From assembly GCA_001604065.1 (NCBI GenBank), contig LVAO01000006.1:186001-250000 (forward strand): a stretch of DNA of 64,000 nt. The letters run 5' to 3'. The position numbers and the translations under genes were made by a program. Of this stretch, positions 17,869 through 26,297 are shown piece by piece (position 1 is the first letter of the stretch; each line of letters starts with the position of its first letter). The notes beneath the pieces are model-generated. The model was not told the origin of the DNA. It searched no databases and saw only the letters and a program-made list of their open reading frames with translations. The stretch comes from Clostridiales bacterium Firm_09 (GTDB taxonomy: Bacteria; Bacillota; Clostridia; Christensenellales; DTU072).

Positions 17869-17952
17869 AGGAAATTATATGAGAAACGAAGCGCGATAAT
17901 CACATCGAGCGCCGACAAAAGATTTTTTATCCGGGTCGGATTGCCCGGAGCA

Positions 17953-17981
17953 TTGACGAAAAAAAATTTATAGTGTATGAT
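17953..17981 (+). promoter_or_regulatory. Promoter of the pepF operon
   Basis: TTGACG (17953-17958) and TATGAT (17976-17981) are 17 bases apart. The predicted start is about 36 bases before pepF, and CAGGAGA precedes that ATG. Confidence 0.7.
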
Positions 17982-18023
17982 ACTTTTGTATCCAGGTAAA
18001 ATATTATTTTCAGGAGATGAATT

Positions 18024-19799
18024 ATGCCGTTACGACGCGATCAAGTCCCCGCCTCAAGAAAATGGAATCTCGGACTGATGATTTCCGGCGAAGAAGAATT
18101 GGAACAGCTTGTCGCCGAAGTCAAAGCCGCCATCCCCGGCTTTGCAAAATACAACAGAAAACTGAACGCGGAGAATGCAATTGATTGCCTAAACGAGCTT
18201 TCTGCCACCGCACGCAAGGCAGAACGTCTCTATGTCTATTCTTTTATGAAATGCGACGAGAACACCGCCGATACCAGATTTCAGGCGCTCAGCAGCCGCA
18301 TGGAAATGTTGTATACCGAATTTTCTTCCGCCGTCAGCTTCGTGATGCCGCAGCTCTCCCGCCTGCCGGAAAAAACTTTGCGCCAAATGCTGATGCGTCC
18401 GGAATACGCCGATTATACCAACACCATCAACGAGCTTATCCGCGAAAAGAAGCATATGCTCTCCGACAAAGAAGAAAAAATGATGTCGGAGTTTTCTACG
18501 TTCATGGGAGACTTTGAACAGATTTTCACAAGGATTGACAATGCGGATATGCGTTTTGAGGACGTCGTTGCGGACGGAAAACCCGTCAAGCTTTCACACG
18601 GTACGTATTCTGTGCTTCTCCAGCATCCCGACCAGAACGTCCGCAAGGATGCCTTTGAAAAATATTATAAGGCCTATATGTCGCTGAAGAATACCCTTGC
18701 CGCTTCCTATGCCGGCAATGTAAAAAAGAACTGCGCTCTGGCAAAGGTCCGAAAATATAAATCCGCTCTGCAGCATGCGCTTTATGCAGAAGGTATTTCC
18801 GACAAGGTTTACAACAACCTCATCAAAGCCGTAAACAAAGGCACGCCCGCCGTTCATGAATATGTCGCGCTGCGCAAAAAAGCTCTCGGACTGAAAGAGT
18901 TGCATATGTATGACATGTATGTTCCTCTGACCAAGGAATACGATCTGTCGCTGGAATACGACGAAGCCTACAGGCTGGTCATTTCAGCTCTCGCGCCGCT
19001 CGGCGAAAAATACCGCTCGATTCTGGAAGAAGCTTACCGCAGCAACTGGATTGATGTAGAAGAAACAGAAAATAAAAGAAGCGGAGCCTATCATTGGGGC
19101 GTCTACGATTCGCCGCCCTTTGTGCTTCTCAACTATCAGAAAACCGCGCATGATGTTTTTACCATCGCGCACGAACTGGGTCACGCAATCCACTCTTACC
19201 ACAGCAAGCATGCCCAATGTTATAACAAAGCGGACTATGCCATCTTCGTTGCGGAGATTGCCAGCACGGTTAACGAAGTGCTTCTTCTCAAATACCTCCT
19301 TAAAACCGCCGAGGGTGAACAACGCAAGTTCCTCCTCTCCTATTACCTTGATATGTTTCGCACGACGCTTTTCCGCCAGACGATGTTTGCAGAATTCGAA
19401 AAATTCGCACATTCACAGATTGAGGCAGGCATTCCGCTGACACACGAGTCGCTCTCTGCGCATTATCTGGAGCTGAACAAAAAATATTATGGCGAGGCGG
19501 TTGTCCATGACGAACAGATTGCCTACGAATGGTCGCGCATTCCGCATTTTTACAAAGGAAGCGCCTTCTATGTTTATAAATACTCCACCGGATTGACTGC
19601 AGCGGTCAATATCGTCAGCAGGATTCTTTCCGACAACAGCTTTGTCGAAAAGTATTTCCGCTTCCTTTCTGCCGGAAGCTCGATGCTGCCGCCGGACATC
19701 CTCAAGCTTGTCGATATCGACCTTTCTGCTTCCGAGCCCTTTGATTACGCAATGAGCGAATTTGCGGCAACTCTTGAAGAATTACAAAAACTGGTATGA
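18024..19799 (+). CDS. pepF: Oligoendopeptidase F (M3 family zinc metallopeptidase)
   Basis: This 591-residue cytoplasmic peptidase cleaves oligopeptides of roughly 7-17 residues. The zinc motif is HELGH at residues 383-387 in TIAHELGHAIHSYHS, and the third ligand region EIASTVNE follows. The N-terminal helical part, starting with VPASRKWNLGLMISGEEEL, matches the PepF/M3B subgroup, and the length is typical at about 600. CAGGAGA lies a few bases before the ATG. Its stop overlaps the next gene by 4 bases (ATGA), and dnaB follows, so the three probably form an operon. Confidence 0.95.
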   Translation: MPLRRDQVPASRKWNLGLMISGEEELEQLVAEVKAAIPGFAKYNRKLNAENAIDCLNELSATARKAERLYVYSFMKCDENTADTRFQALSSRMEMLYTEFSSAVSFVMPQLSRLPEKTLRQMLMRPEYADYTNTINELIREKKHMLSDKEEKMMSEFSTFMGDFEQIFTRIDNADMRFEDVVADGKPVKLSHGTYSVLLQHPDQNVRKDAFEKYYKAYMSLKNTLAASYAGNVKKNCALAKVRKYKSALQHALYAEGISDKVYNNLIKAVNKGTPAVHEYVALRKKALGLKELHMYDMYVPLTKEYDLSLEYDEAYRLVISALAPLGEKYRSILEEAYRSNWIDVEETENKRSGAYHWGVYDSPPFVLLNYQKTAHDVFTIAHELGHAIHSYHSKHAQCYNKADYAIFVAEIASTVNEVLLLKYLLKTAEGEQRKFLLSYYLDMFRTTLFRQTMFAEFEKFAHSQIEAGIPLTHESLSAHYLELNKKYYGEAVVHDEQIAYEWSRIPHFYKGSAFYVYKYSTGLTAAVNIVSRILSDNSFVEKYFRFLSAGSSMLPPDILKLVDIDLSASEPFDYAMSEFAATLEELQKLV

Positions 19800-20632
19800 A
19801 AAAAAGCTTTCTTTTAATTGCCCTTTTATTGTCGTTCGTGTCGGGCGCATACGCTGCGGGATGGTATCCAGCTTCGCACCGCCTTGCAGATCGCGCCTAT
19901 GCCTCGGATGCCGTAACCGATGGTTCGGAGCGTGTCTTTTCGGCAGAAATTACCTTCAACAACCTGTATCTTCCCGACGGTTCGATACTCCGCAAGATCC
20001 AGGTCTATGTAAACAAATCCGCGCTCCTCTCAGGCTTGACAGGATTGGCAAGGGAGGGCCGTGCGGCAAGCGTGGATGCCGTGCTTGCCGCAATCAACGG
20101 AGAGCTTCAAGAAAAAAATTATCTCTCCAGCTACAACCGTGAAGAAAACCTGATCGATGTTCCTCTGCAGGAGTATGAAAGCATTACGGATATGTATATT
20201 GCCCTGGGATATACAGGCTACGAAACCCAAAGCAAAAGCAAGCTTATCTGGGGCTTATGGACAAATACCTATGTCAGCAGCCAGAAAACAGTTTTTCAGG
20301 ATATTTCCGATACCGTTATCGAAATCATTGCAACAGAACTCGTCCATATTGAAGGACTGAATGCCAAGGACATCGCTTATATTTATAATCTGGGGGTCGA
20401 CAGCGGCGAAAATCTTATCTGCTCCGACGCCGATAGCATCTATTATTATAAGGATATGGATGTCTATATCCATAAATTCATCATGTCCGAGGATACGCTT
20501 GACCGAACGATAACGCTTTATCAGAAGTCACCCAATTACGTCACCTATTATCTGATGATTATCGCCATCGTGGCGCTGCCCGCGGGCGTGTTTATCGCCT
20601 ACGCCGCCTCACGCAAAAATCGTTATGTCTGA
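19796..20632 (+). CDS. Exported protein of unknown function with C-terminal membrane helix
   Basis: I do not recognise this 278-residue protein. A clear signal peptide (MKKSFLLIALLLSFVSGAYA) is followed by an extracytoplasmic domain of about 220 residues, and a membrane helix (about 250-270, YYLMIIAIVALPAGVFIAYA) with a short basic tail RKNRY. The domain starts with SAEITFNNLYLPDGSILRKI and is rich in Tyr, Asp and Ser, without Cys pairs or known catalytic motifs. The topology is an external domain held on the membrane. It overlaps pepF by 4 bases and precedes dnaB by 14. A link to peptides or division is possible but unsupported. Confidence 0.7.
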   Translation: MKKSFLLIALLLSFVSGAYAAGWYPASHRLADRAYASDAVTDGSERVFSAEITFNNLYLPDGSILRKIQVYVNKSALLSGLTGLAREGRAASVDAVLAAINGELQEKNYLSSYNREENLIDVPLQEYESITDMYIALGYTGYETQSKSKLIWGLWTNTYVSSQKTVFQDISDTVIEIIATELVHIEGLNAKDIAYIYNLGVDSGENLICSDADSIYYYKDMDVYIHKFIMSEDTLDRTITLYQKSPNYVTYYLMIIAIVALPAGVFIAYAASRKNRYV

Positions 20633-20646
20633 ATAAGGAATCGAAT

Positions 20647-22038
20647 ATGCCGGAAGAGAAAGCGCCGATAAAATCGGTTAAAGTATACCCCAACAATTAT
20701 GAAGCAGAACAGTCTGTCCTCGGCTGCATCCTCATAGACGGCACCGTAGCTTGCGAACTCATCCCGACATTGGAGCCGGATGTCTTTTTCAGCGACCGCC
20801 ACCGCAAAATTTTTGACGCCTGCAAAAAGCTGTTCGACGCCAATAAACCCATAGATGCCATTACCGTCAACGACCGCATCGAGGAGGACAAAAACACCGA
20901 CCTCAGCATGCTGGACTATCTGGTTGAGCTTGCCGACCGTTTTCCCTCCGCCGCAAATTACAGAGAATATGTGGAGATTTTGCGCCGGGACAGGATGCAC
21001 CGTAATATCATCAGCTTATGCAACCGGACCATCGAAATGGCCTATGCCAATAAGGATGAAAAGCAGACGCTGGAGTTTATTGAGAAAGGAATCTATGAAC
21101 TGTCTTCAAGTACCAGAAAAAGTGAGCTTGTACATATTTCAGAGGCATCCGGGCAAGTTGTCGCCCGCGTAGATGCGCTCTGCCGCGACAAAAACAGCTG
21201 CCGCGGTCTGATGACGGGCTTCAAAAAATTTGACTTCATCACCAATGGCCTGCAAAAGGGCAACCTTATTATTCTTGCGGCGCGCCCCTCGGTCGGAAAG
21301 ACCTCGTTTGCATTGAATATTGTATCCAATATCGCCACCAACACCAATCCCGGCGCCGTCATCGCTCTTTTTTCGCTAGAAATGCCGGCGACACAGCTTG
21401 CTCAAAGAATCCTGTGCGACATCGGTTCCATCCCCATGAACAGCCTTACACGCGGGACCACACAGGACAGAGAACAGGAGTCTCTGATTACCGCCCACAG
21501 CAAAATATCCGAAAGCAAAGTCTACATTGATGACACCTCGACGATCAAGCCGGGCGAAATCCTTTCCAAATGCCGCAGGCTGTACGCCGCAGAAAAACGT
21601 ATCGATCTGATTGTAATTGACTATCTGCAGCTGATGTCCGGCGACAAGGACCGCCGCAACGACTCCAAGCAGAACGAAATCAGCGAAATTTCACGCATGA
21701 TGAAAATTCTTGCCAAAGAAATGAACTGCCCCGTCCTCGCCCTGTCTCAGATGTCGCGCGGCATCGAGAGCCGCGACGACAAAACGCCCAAGCTCAGCGA
21801 CCTTCGCGAATCGGGCGCCATCGAGCAGGATGCAGACATTGTTATGTTCCTCTCCCGCGAAAACGAAAACGAAAAATCCAACGGCAATTATACCGTATTC
21901 CTTGATATTGCCAAGCACCGCAACGGCGAACTTGCCACAATCCGCTTCGATTGGGAAGGCCAGTTTGTCCGCTTCACACAATCTGAGGACCAGTACATCA
22001 ACAGGGAGCTGCCTCAAACAAAAAAATTCAAACAATAG
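20647..22038 (+). CDS. dnaB: Replicative DNA helicase DnaB
   Basis: This 463-residue hexameric 5'-3' helicase opens the fork. The N-terminal domain begins at NNYEAEQSVLGCILIDG, a variant of the common NxEAEQSVLG. The RecA-like core has Walker A ARPSVGKTSFAL, Walker B-like LIVIDYLQLM, ALSQMSRGIESR and DLRESGAIEQDAD. The C-terminus has HRNGELATIRFDWEGQF. The length is typical. AAGGAATCG lies before the ATG. The usual Firmicutes partners rplI and gdpP are not adjacent; here the gene follows pepF and an unknown exported protein. Confidence 0.96.
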   Translation: MPEEKAPIKSVKVYPNNYEAEQSVLGCILIDGTVACELIPTLEPDVFFSDRHRKIFDACKKLFDANKPIDAITVNDRIEEDKNTDLSMLDYLVELADRFPSAANYREYVEILRRDRMHRNIISLCNRTIEMAYANKDEKQTLEFIEKGIYELSSSTRKSELVHISEASGQVVARVDALCRDKNSCRGLMTGFKKFDFITNGLQKGNLIILAARPSVGKTSFALNIVSNIATNTNPGAVIALFSLEMPATQLAQRILCDIGSIPMNSLTRGTTQDREQESLITAHSKISESKVYIDDTSTIKPGEILSKCRRLYAAEKRIDLIVIDYLQLMSGDKDRRNDSKQNEISEISRMMKILAKEMNCPVLALSQMSRGIESRDDKTPKLSDLRESGAIEQDADIVMFLSRENENEKSNGNYTVFLDIAKHRNGELATIRFDWEGQFVRFTQSEDQYINRELPQTKKFKQ

Positions 22039-22050
22039 CCTTTTTTCGCT

Positions 22051-24459
22051 TCAATCAAAAAAATCTTTCCAGGGATCCGAACGTACTGCTCTTCGCAGTG
22101 CTTCCATCATATCGATGCCGTCGGGAACGATTGCATCCAGCTCTTCCCAGGAGATGGGCATCGAAACCTTGGCACCCTGACGCGCCCGGAGGGAGTACGG
22201 CGCGATACTGGTTGCTCCCCTGCCATTGCGCATCCAATCGATAAAAATGCGTCCTTTGCGCCTTTCCTTGCGGACATTGCTTGTATATTTCTGCGGCCAT
22301 CTGTTTTCCATTACCTGCGCGACGCCTTTTGCAAAGTCGTGAAATTCTTCCCAGCTCATTTCTTTCCGAATAGGCACGACAACATGATAGCCCTTGCCGC
22401 CGCTTGTTTTGAGGTAGGCTTTTAACCTGAGCCCGGTCAGAATTTCTTTTATATCTCTGACGCCCTGCCTGATTTGTCCTATATCCATTCCCTCGTCGGG
22501 ATCCAGATCAAATACCATTATATCGGGCGTTTCCAGTTTGTCGGCGCGGCTGCCCCAGGTATGAAATTCCAATGTCCCCATCTGCGCCTCGGCAACAAGC
22601 CCTTCTTTGCTTTCTATATAAAAATACGTTCCTTCGCCGCCCTCGCCTCCCGTTACCTCGACCGGAACAATGCCCTTTGCGCTGTTGTCGGGATGCTTTT
22701 TGAAAAAACAGGCTTCACCCACCCCTTGGGGACAGCGCACTATGCTCAGAATACGCCCCTTGATATACGGAAGCATGCGCCCGGATATCTTTTCATAATA
22801 CCTTGCCACATCGGCTTTGGTGATGCCACCTTCTTCAAACATCACCTTGTCCGGATTGGAAATCTTTATTCCTCCGACCATTGTTCCCCCATCCTTTCCG
22901 TTTTCCATTTTTTCTTCTTTATTCAGATCTTCCTCTTCCGGCTTTTCGGCTGCAACATCGCGGGGATTTTTATCTGTCCGCATGCCTTTGAAGCTTGCCT
23001 GGCGCAGCAGCCCGTCTGCGGTGCGCTCGGCAAATCGGACCTCCGCGACCCTCTCCGGCCGGAGCCAGAGTATCTTTTCGCCGGCGCGCGGCTTGGGCGG
23101 CTTGACAAAGGGGGATTCTTTTATAACCAGTTTTTCAAAATCCTTGATAAGTCCTGCGGCGCCATGCTCCGTCAATCCGCTTCCGGCTCGGCCTGCATAA
23201 ACAAGTTTATCCCCTTCATACGTACCCAGAAGAAGAGCGGAAACCTCTCTGACCGCCTTATCCGAAATCGTGTATCCGCCAACGACAAACTCCTGTCTGT
23301 TGTCACATTTTATCTTTATCCAGTCCCCGTTTCTCGTACCTTGGTATCCTGAAGAAGCCTTTTTGCCGACAATTCCCTCCATCCCCATGCGACAGGCGGC
23401 TTCAAAGCAATCCTTCCCGCTGCCTTCAATATGGCGGCTGTACCGGAGGTTTTCGGGCGCATCGGACATCAGATACTCAAGCTGTTTTTTTCTTTCTGCA
23501 AGGGGCAATCCGCGCATATCCTGCCCGTCAAGTGCAAGAAGGTCAAAAACAATGTAGGTCAGATTTTTGCCCTCGGGATTTCTGATGTATTGCTGCAGTG
23601 CCTGAAAGTCGGTCCTGCCGCTCTCGTCTGCGACTGCCATTTCACCATCCAGCACCATCGCGCGCCCCTTTGCCCATGTCCGCAAAGCGTCCGCAACGGG
23701 CGAAAATCGGCCGGTATAATCCAGGTTGTTGCGCGTCATCAGTCTTACTGTGCCGCATTCGATATAAGCAAGGATACGGTAACCATCGTACTTGAGTTCA
23801 TAGACCCAGTCTCCTCCCTCGGGCGCTCGGGCAACAAGTTTTGCCAATTGAACGCCCGTATGCTCAAAAGGGTTATGGAGCCCGCCGGCCTCCCTGCCTT
23901 CTTCAATTTCTTCCATGGTCCTTCCCGTCCTGATACTTGTATTATATTTTTCTATACCGCTGTCGGGAAGAGCATAATCGTCCTTTTCTTTGATAAGCAA
24001 CCAGTTTTCTTTATCGTCATCCTCTTTGTTACGGACTTGCGCGAGTGCCCAATTGCCTTTCAGACGCGTCCCATAAAGAGTGAACTTGAGTGAGCCTTCC
24101 TTGAATCCCTTGTCGATATCCATATGCGGCTCCCATGTGCCCTCGTCCCAGAGCATCACCGTGCCGCCGCCGTATTCACCCTTAGGAATCGTCCCCTCGA
24201 AATCCTTATATTCTATGGGGTGGTCTTCTACTCGCACGGCCAAACGTTTATCCGAAGGATTGTACGACGGTCCTTTGGGCACCGCCCAGCTTAAAAGCGT
24301 CCCTTCCCACTCCAAACGGAAATCATAGTGATCCCTGCGCGCCAAATGATGCTGGACAACAAACCGCAATGCTTCGGTTTTATGCTCCGCCTTGCCCTGA
24401 GGCTCGGCAGTCTTTGCAAAATCTCTTTTATCGCGGTATTTCTGCAATCGATCGTTCAT
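22051..24459 (-). CDS. ligD: Multifunctional ATP-dependent DNA ligase LigD (non-homologous end joining)
   Basis: This 802-residue protein has all three LigD activities in the order phosphoesterase, ligase, polymerase. The 3'-phosphoesterase is at about 30-165, with HYDFRLEWEG, VEDHPIEYKDFEG and IPKGEYGGGTV. The ligase is at about 195-490, with nucleophile Lys223 in ELKYDGYR and DGEMAVAD. The archaeo-eukaryotic primase-like polymerase is at about 545-795, with FDLDPDEG and DWMRNGRGATSIAPYSLRAR. GAGGG lies 5 bases before the ATG at 24459. It joins double-strand breaks with Ku, which is usually adjacent but is not in this window. It is convergent with dnaB, 12 bases apart, without a clear terminator. 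Confidence 0.95.
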   Translation of the reverse strand: MNDRLQKYRDKRDFAKTAEPQGKAEHKTEALRFVVQHHLARRDHYDFRLEWEGTLLSWAVPKGPSYNPSDKRLAVRVEDHPIEYKDFEGTIPKGEYGGGTVMLWDEGTWEPHMDIDKGFKEGSLKFTLYGTRLKGNWALAQVRNKEDDDKENWLLIKEKDDYALPDSGIEKYNTSIRTGRTMEEIEEGREAGGLHNPFEHTGVQLAKLVARAPEGGDWVYELKYDGYRILAYIECGTVRLMTRNNLDYTGRFSPVADALRTWAKGRAMVLDGEMAVADESGRTDFQALQQYIRNPEGKNLTYIVFDLLALDGQDMRGLPLAERKKQLEYLMSDAPENLRYSRHIEGSGKDCFEAACRMGMEGIVGKKASSGYQGTRNGDWIKIKCDNRQEFVVGGYTISDKAVREVSALLLGTYEGDKLVYAGRAGSGLTEHGAAGLIKDFEKLVIKESPFVKPPKPRAGEKILWLRPERVAEVRFAERTADGLLRQASFKGMRTDKNPRDVAAEKPEEEDLNKEEKMENGKDGGTMVGGIKISNPDKVMFEEGGITKADVARYYEKISGRMLPYIKGRILSIVRCPQGVGEACFFKKHPDNSAKGIVPVEVTGGEGGEGTYFYIESKEGLVAEAQMGTLEFHTWGSRADKLETPDIMVFDLDPDEGMDIGQIRQGVRDIKEILTGLRLKAYLKTSGGKGYHVVVPIRKEMSWEEFHDFAKGVAQVMENRWPQKYTSNVRKERRKGRIFIDWMRNGRGATSIAPYSLRARQGAKVSMPISWEELDAIVPDGIDMMEALRRAVRSDPWKDFFD

Positions 24460-24543
24460 TCTTGCCCTCGTGCAATATTGTTCCCTTATACTATAAAAAT
24501 ATCCGTGCAGGCAGGCCACGCGGATTTGTTCACGGCATCCTTT

Positions 24544-25482
24544 TCAGCGATGTCCGTCTTCCATGCGCTTTTCGATTTCTGAGAGTGTGTCGTATCCCTC
24601 CTGCTTGAGGCGGAAATCGCGGACGGCTACCTCAATAAGAATGGCAATGTTTCTGCCGGGCATGATGGGTATAATGTATTTGGGGATGGGGATATCCAGT
24701 ATCATCTCGTTCAGATTCGGGTTTCCCACACGTCTGTATTCCTTCTCCGGCGCCCAATTTTCAAGCCCGATCACAAGCTCCAAGCGTTTGCGCTTTTTGA
24801 CTGCACCCACGCCATAAACCGCCTTGACGTCGATGATGCCCAGACCGCGGATCTCCATCATATGCTTGATGATTGCCGGTGCTTCGCCGTAAATATCGTC
24901 GCGCACCCTCCTGAATTCTATAAGATCATCGGATACCAGACGGTGCCCGCGGTGTATCAGTTCCAATGCCGTTTCACTTTTGCCAATGCCACTCTCTCCG
25001 ACGATCATGACACCCGTACCATAAATATCCAATAAAATACCGTGCATGGATACGGTCGGAGCCAGCAACTCATTCAGATAGGAAGTCACATCATTTATGA
25101 TCATGGCCGTGACACCTTCGGAACGGAAAACGGGCGTTGACGACTCTTTTGCGGCTTCCAGAATTTCTCTGGGCACTTTCTGCCCGCGCGAAATAATCAA
25201 GCAAGGGATGTTTTTTGAAAACAAGCTCTCCAGACGCTCTGCCCTGATTTCAGGAGGCAGACTGGCAAGATATGCCATCTCGCTTTTGCCGAGCACCTGA
25301 ATTCTTGAAGATGCAAAATACTCTGTAAAGCCCGAAAGAAGAAGCCCGGGACGTGATACGCTCATTGTGCTGAGCGACATCTCCTTGTCCTCGGGCGCAT
25401 AGATTATTTCAAAACCGCAATCCTCTGCAAATTTCTTCGGGGATACGTTGACCTTGTCCGTTTCTTCTTTGATAAGTCTCAT
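24544..25482 (-). CDS. hprK: HPr kinase/phosphorylase
   Basis: This 312-residue enzyme phosphorylates and dephosphorylates Ser46 of HPr, the switch for carbon catabolite repression in Firmicutes. The Walker A GESGIGKS is at 162-169, His147 is in MHGILLDIYG, and the family signature EIRGLGIIDV is present. The N-terminal domain (about 1-130) is normal. The start overlaps the HAD gene stop by 4 bases. Its presence implies that the sugar operons in this window may be under HPr/CcpA-type control, although I found no convincing cre site at their promoters. Confidence 0.96.
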   Translation of the reverse strand: MRLIKEETDKVNVSPKKFAEDCGFEIIYAPEDKEMSLSTMSVSRPGLLLSGFTEYFASSRIQVLGKSEMAYLASLPPEIRAERLESLFSKNIPCLIISRGQKVPREILEAAKESSTPVFRSEGVTAMIINDVTSYLNELLAPTVSMHGILLDIYGTGVMIVGESGIGKSETALELIHRGHRLVSDDLIEFRRVRDDIYGEAPAIIKHMMEIRGLGIIDVKAVYGVGAVKKRKRLELVIGLENWAPEKEYRRVGNPNLNEMILDIPIPKYIIPIMPGRNIAILIEVAVRDFRLKQEGYDTLSEIEKRMEDGHR

Positions 25483-26297
25483 ATCGTTTCCTCCAATCCG
25501 AATTTGTATATCACATGCGCTACGCCGTCTTCATTGTTGGAAGGGCAGACGTAATCCGCAAGCTGCTTCAAAACCGGATCGCCGTTCTGGACCGCTACGC
25601 CCAGACCGGCGTATTCTATCATAGACAAATCATTCGAACTGTCGCCGATGCAAATCACTTCTTCACGCGAAATCCCGAGACGCTTTGCGATGCCCGCAAC
25701 AGCCGTGCCTTTGTTTATCTTCTTGTTGACCATTTCGATGAGCCATTTCTTGGAAGTATTGACAAGAAGATCTTTGCCGAACGCTTCGGTAAGGTCCGAA
25801 ATATGTCCTCCGATAAAAAGCGGGTCTTCCATCAACAGAATCTTTACAGGATGAAATCCTTTGTTTTTTATATAGCCGATAAGATTTTCGCCATGTTCAT
25901 AAAAAGGACAATCGCAGAATTTCTTATACAGCTCGCTCCAGCTTGTCAGACGTTTGATATGTATTTTACTGCCCTCGTATACCTGATAATACACATTGAG
26001 TTTATCAAGATAATGGCAAAGCTCCAGGGCGACAGCATTGGGAATACCCGTTTCTTCTACCGTTCTGCCGCTAAAGACATCGGTGACAACAGCGCCCTGA
26101 TAGCTGATTGCTTCTCCACGGAGATGCAAATCCTTACAGATATCCAACATCGGTTTTGTCATTCTGCCCGTGGCAATCGTAAAAACGCCGCCGGCAGCAA
26201 TGTAATCTGCCACAGCTTGTCTGTTCTTATCTGAAATAATCAGATTGTCATTGAGAAGGGTGTCGTCCAAGTCGGATACAATCAGTTTATATTTCAT
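25479..26297 (-). CDS. Cof-type HAD-superfamily hydrolase
   Basis: This 272-residue phosphatase of the Cof/IIB subfamily has motif I SDLDDTLLND (Asp9, Asp11), motif II TIATGR, a conserved Lys region and motif IV CIGDSSNDLSMIEYAG. Such enzymes dephosphorylate sugar phosphates, flavins or related metabolites; specificity cannot be read. It overlaps uvrC by 11 bases and hprK by 4 bases, so it is translated in a tight operon. Confidence 0.92.
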   Translation of the reverse strand: MKYKLIVSDLDDTLLNDNLIISDKNRQAVADYIAAGGVFTIATGRMTKPMLDICKDLHLRGEAISYQGAVVTDVFSGRTVEETGIPNAVALELCHYLDKLNVYYQVYEGSKIHIKRLTSWSELYKKFCDCPFYEHGENLIGYIKNKGFHPVKILLMEDPLFIGGHISDLTEAFGKDLLVNTSKKWLIEMVNKKINKGTAVAGIAKRLGISREEVICIGDSSNDLSMIEYAGLGVAVQNGDPVLKQLADYVCPSNNEDGVAHVIYKFGLEETI

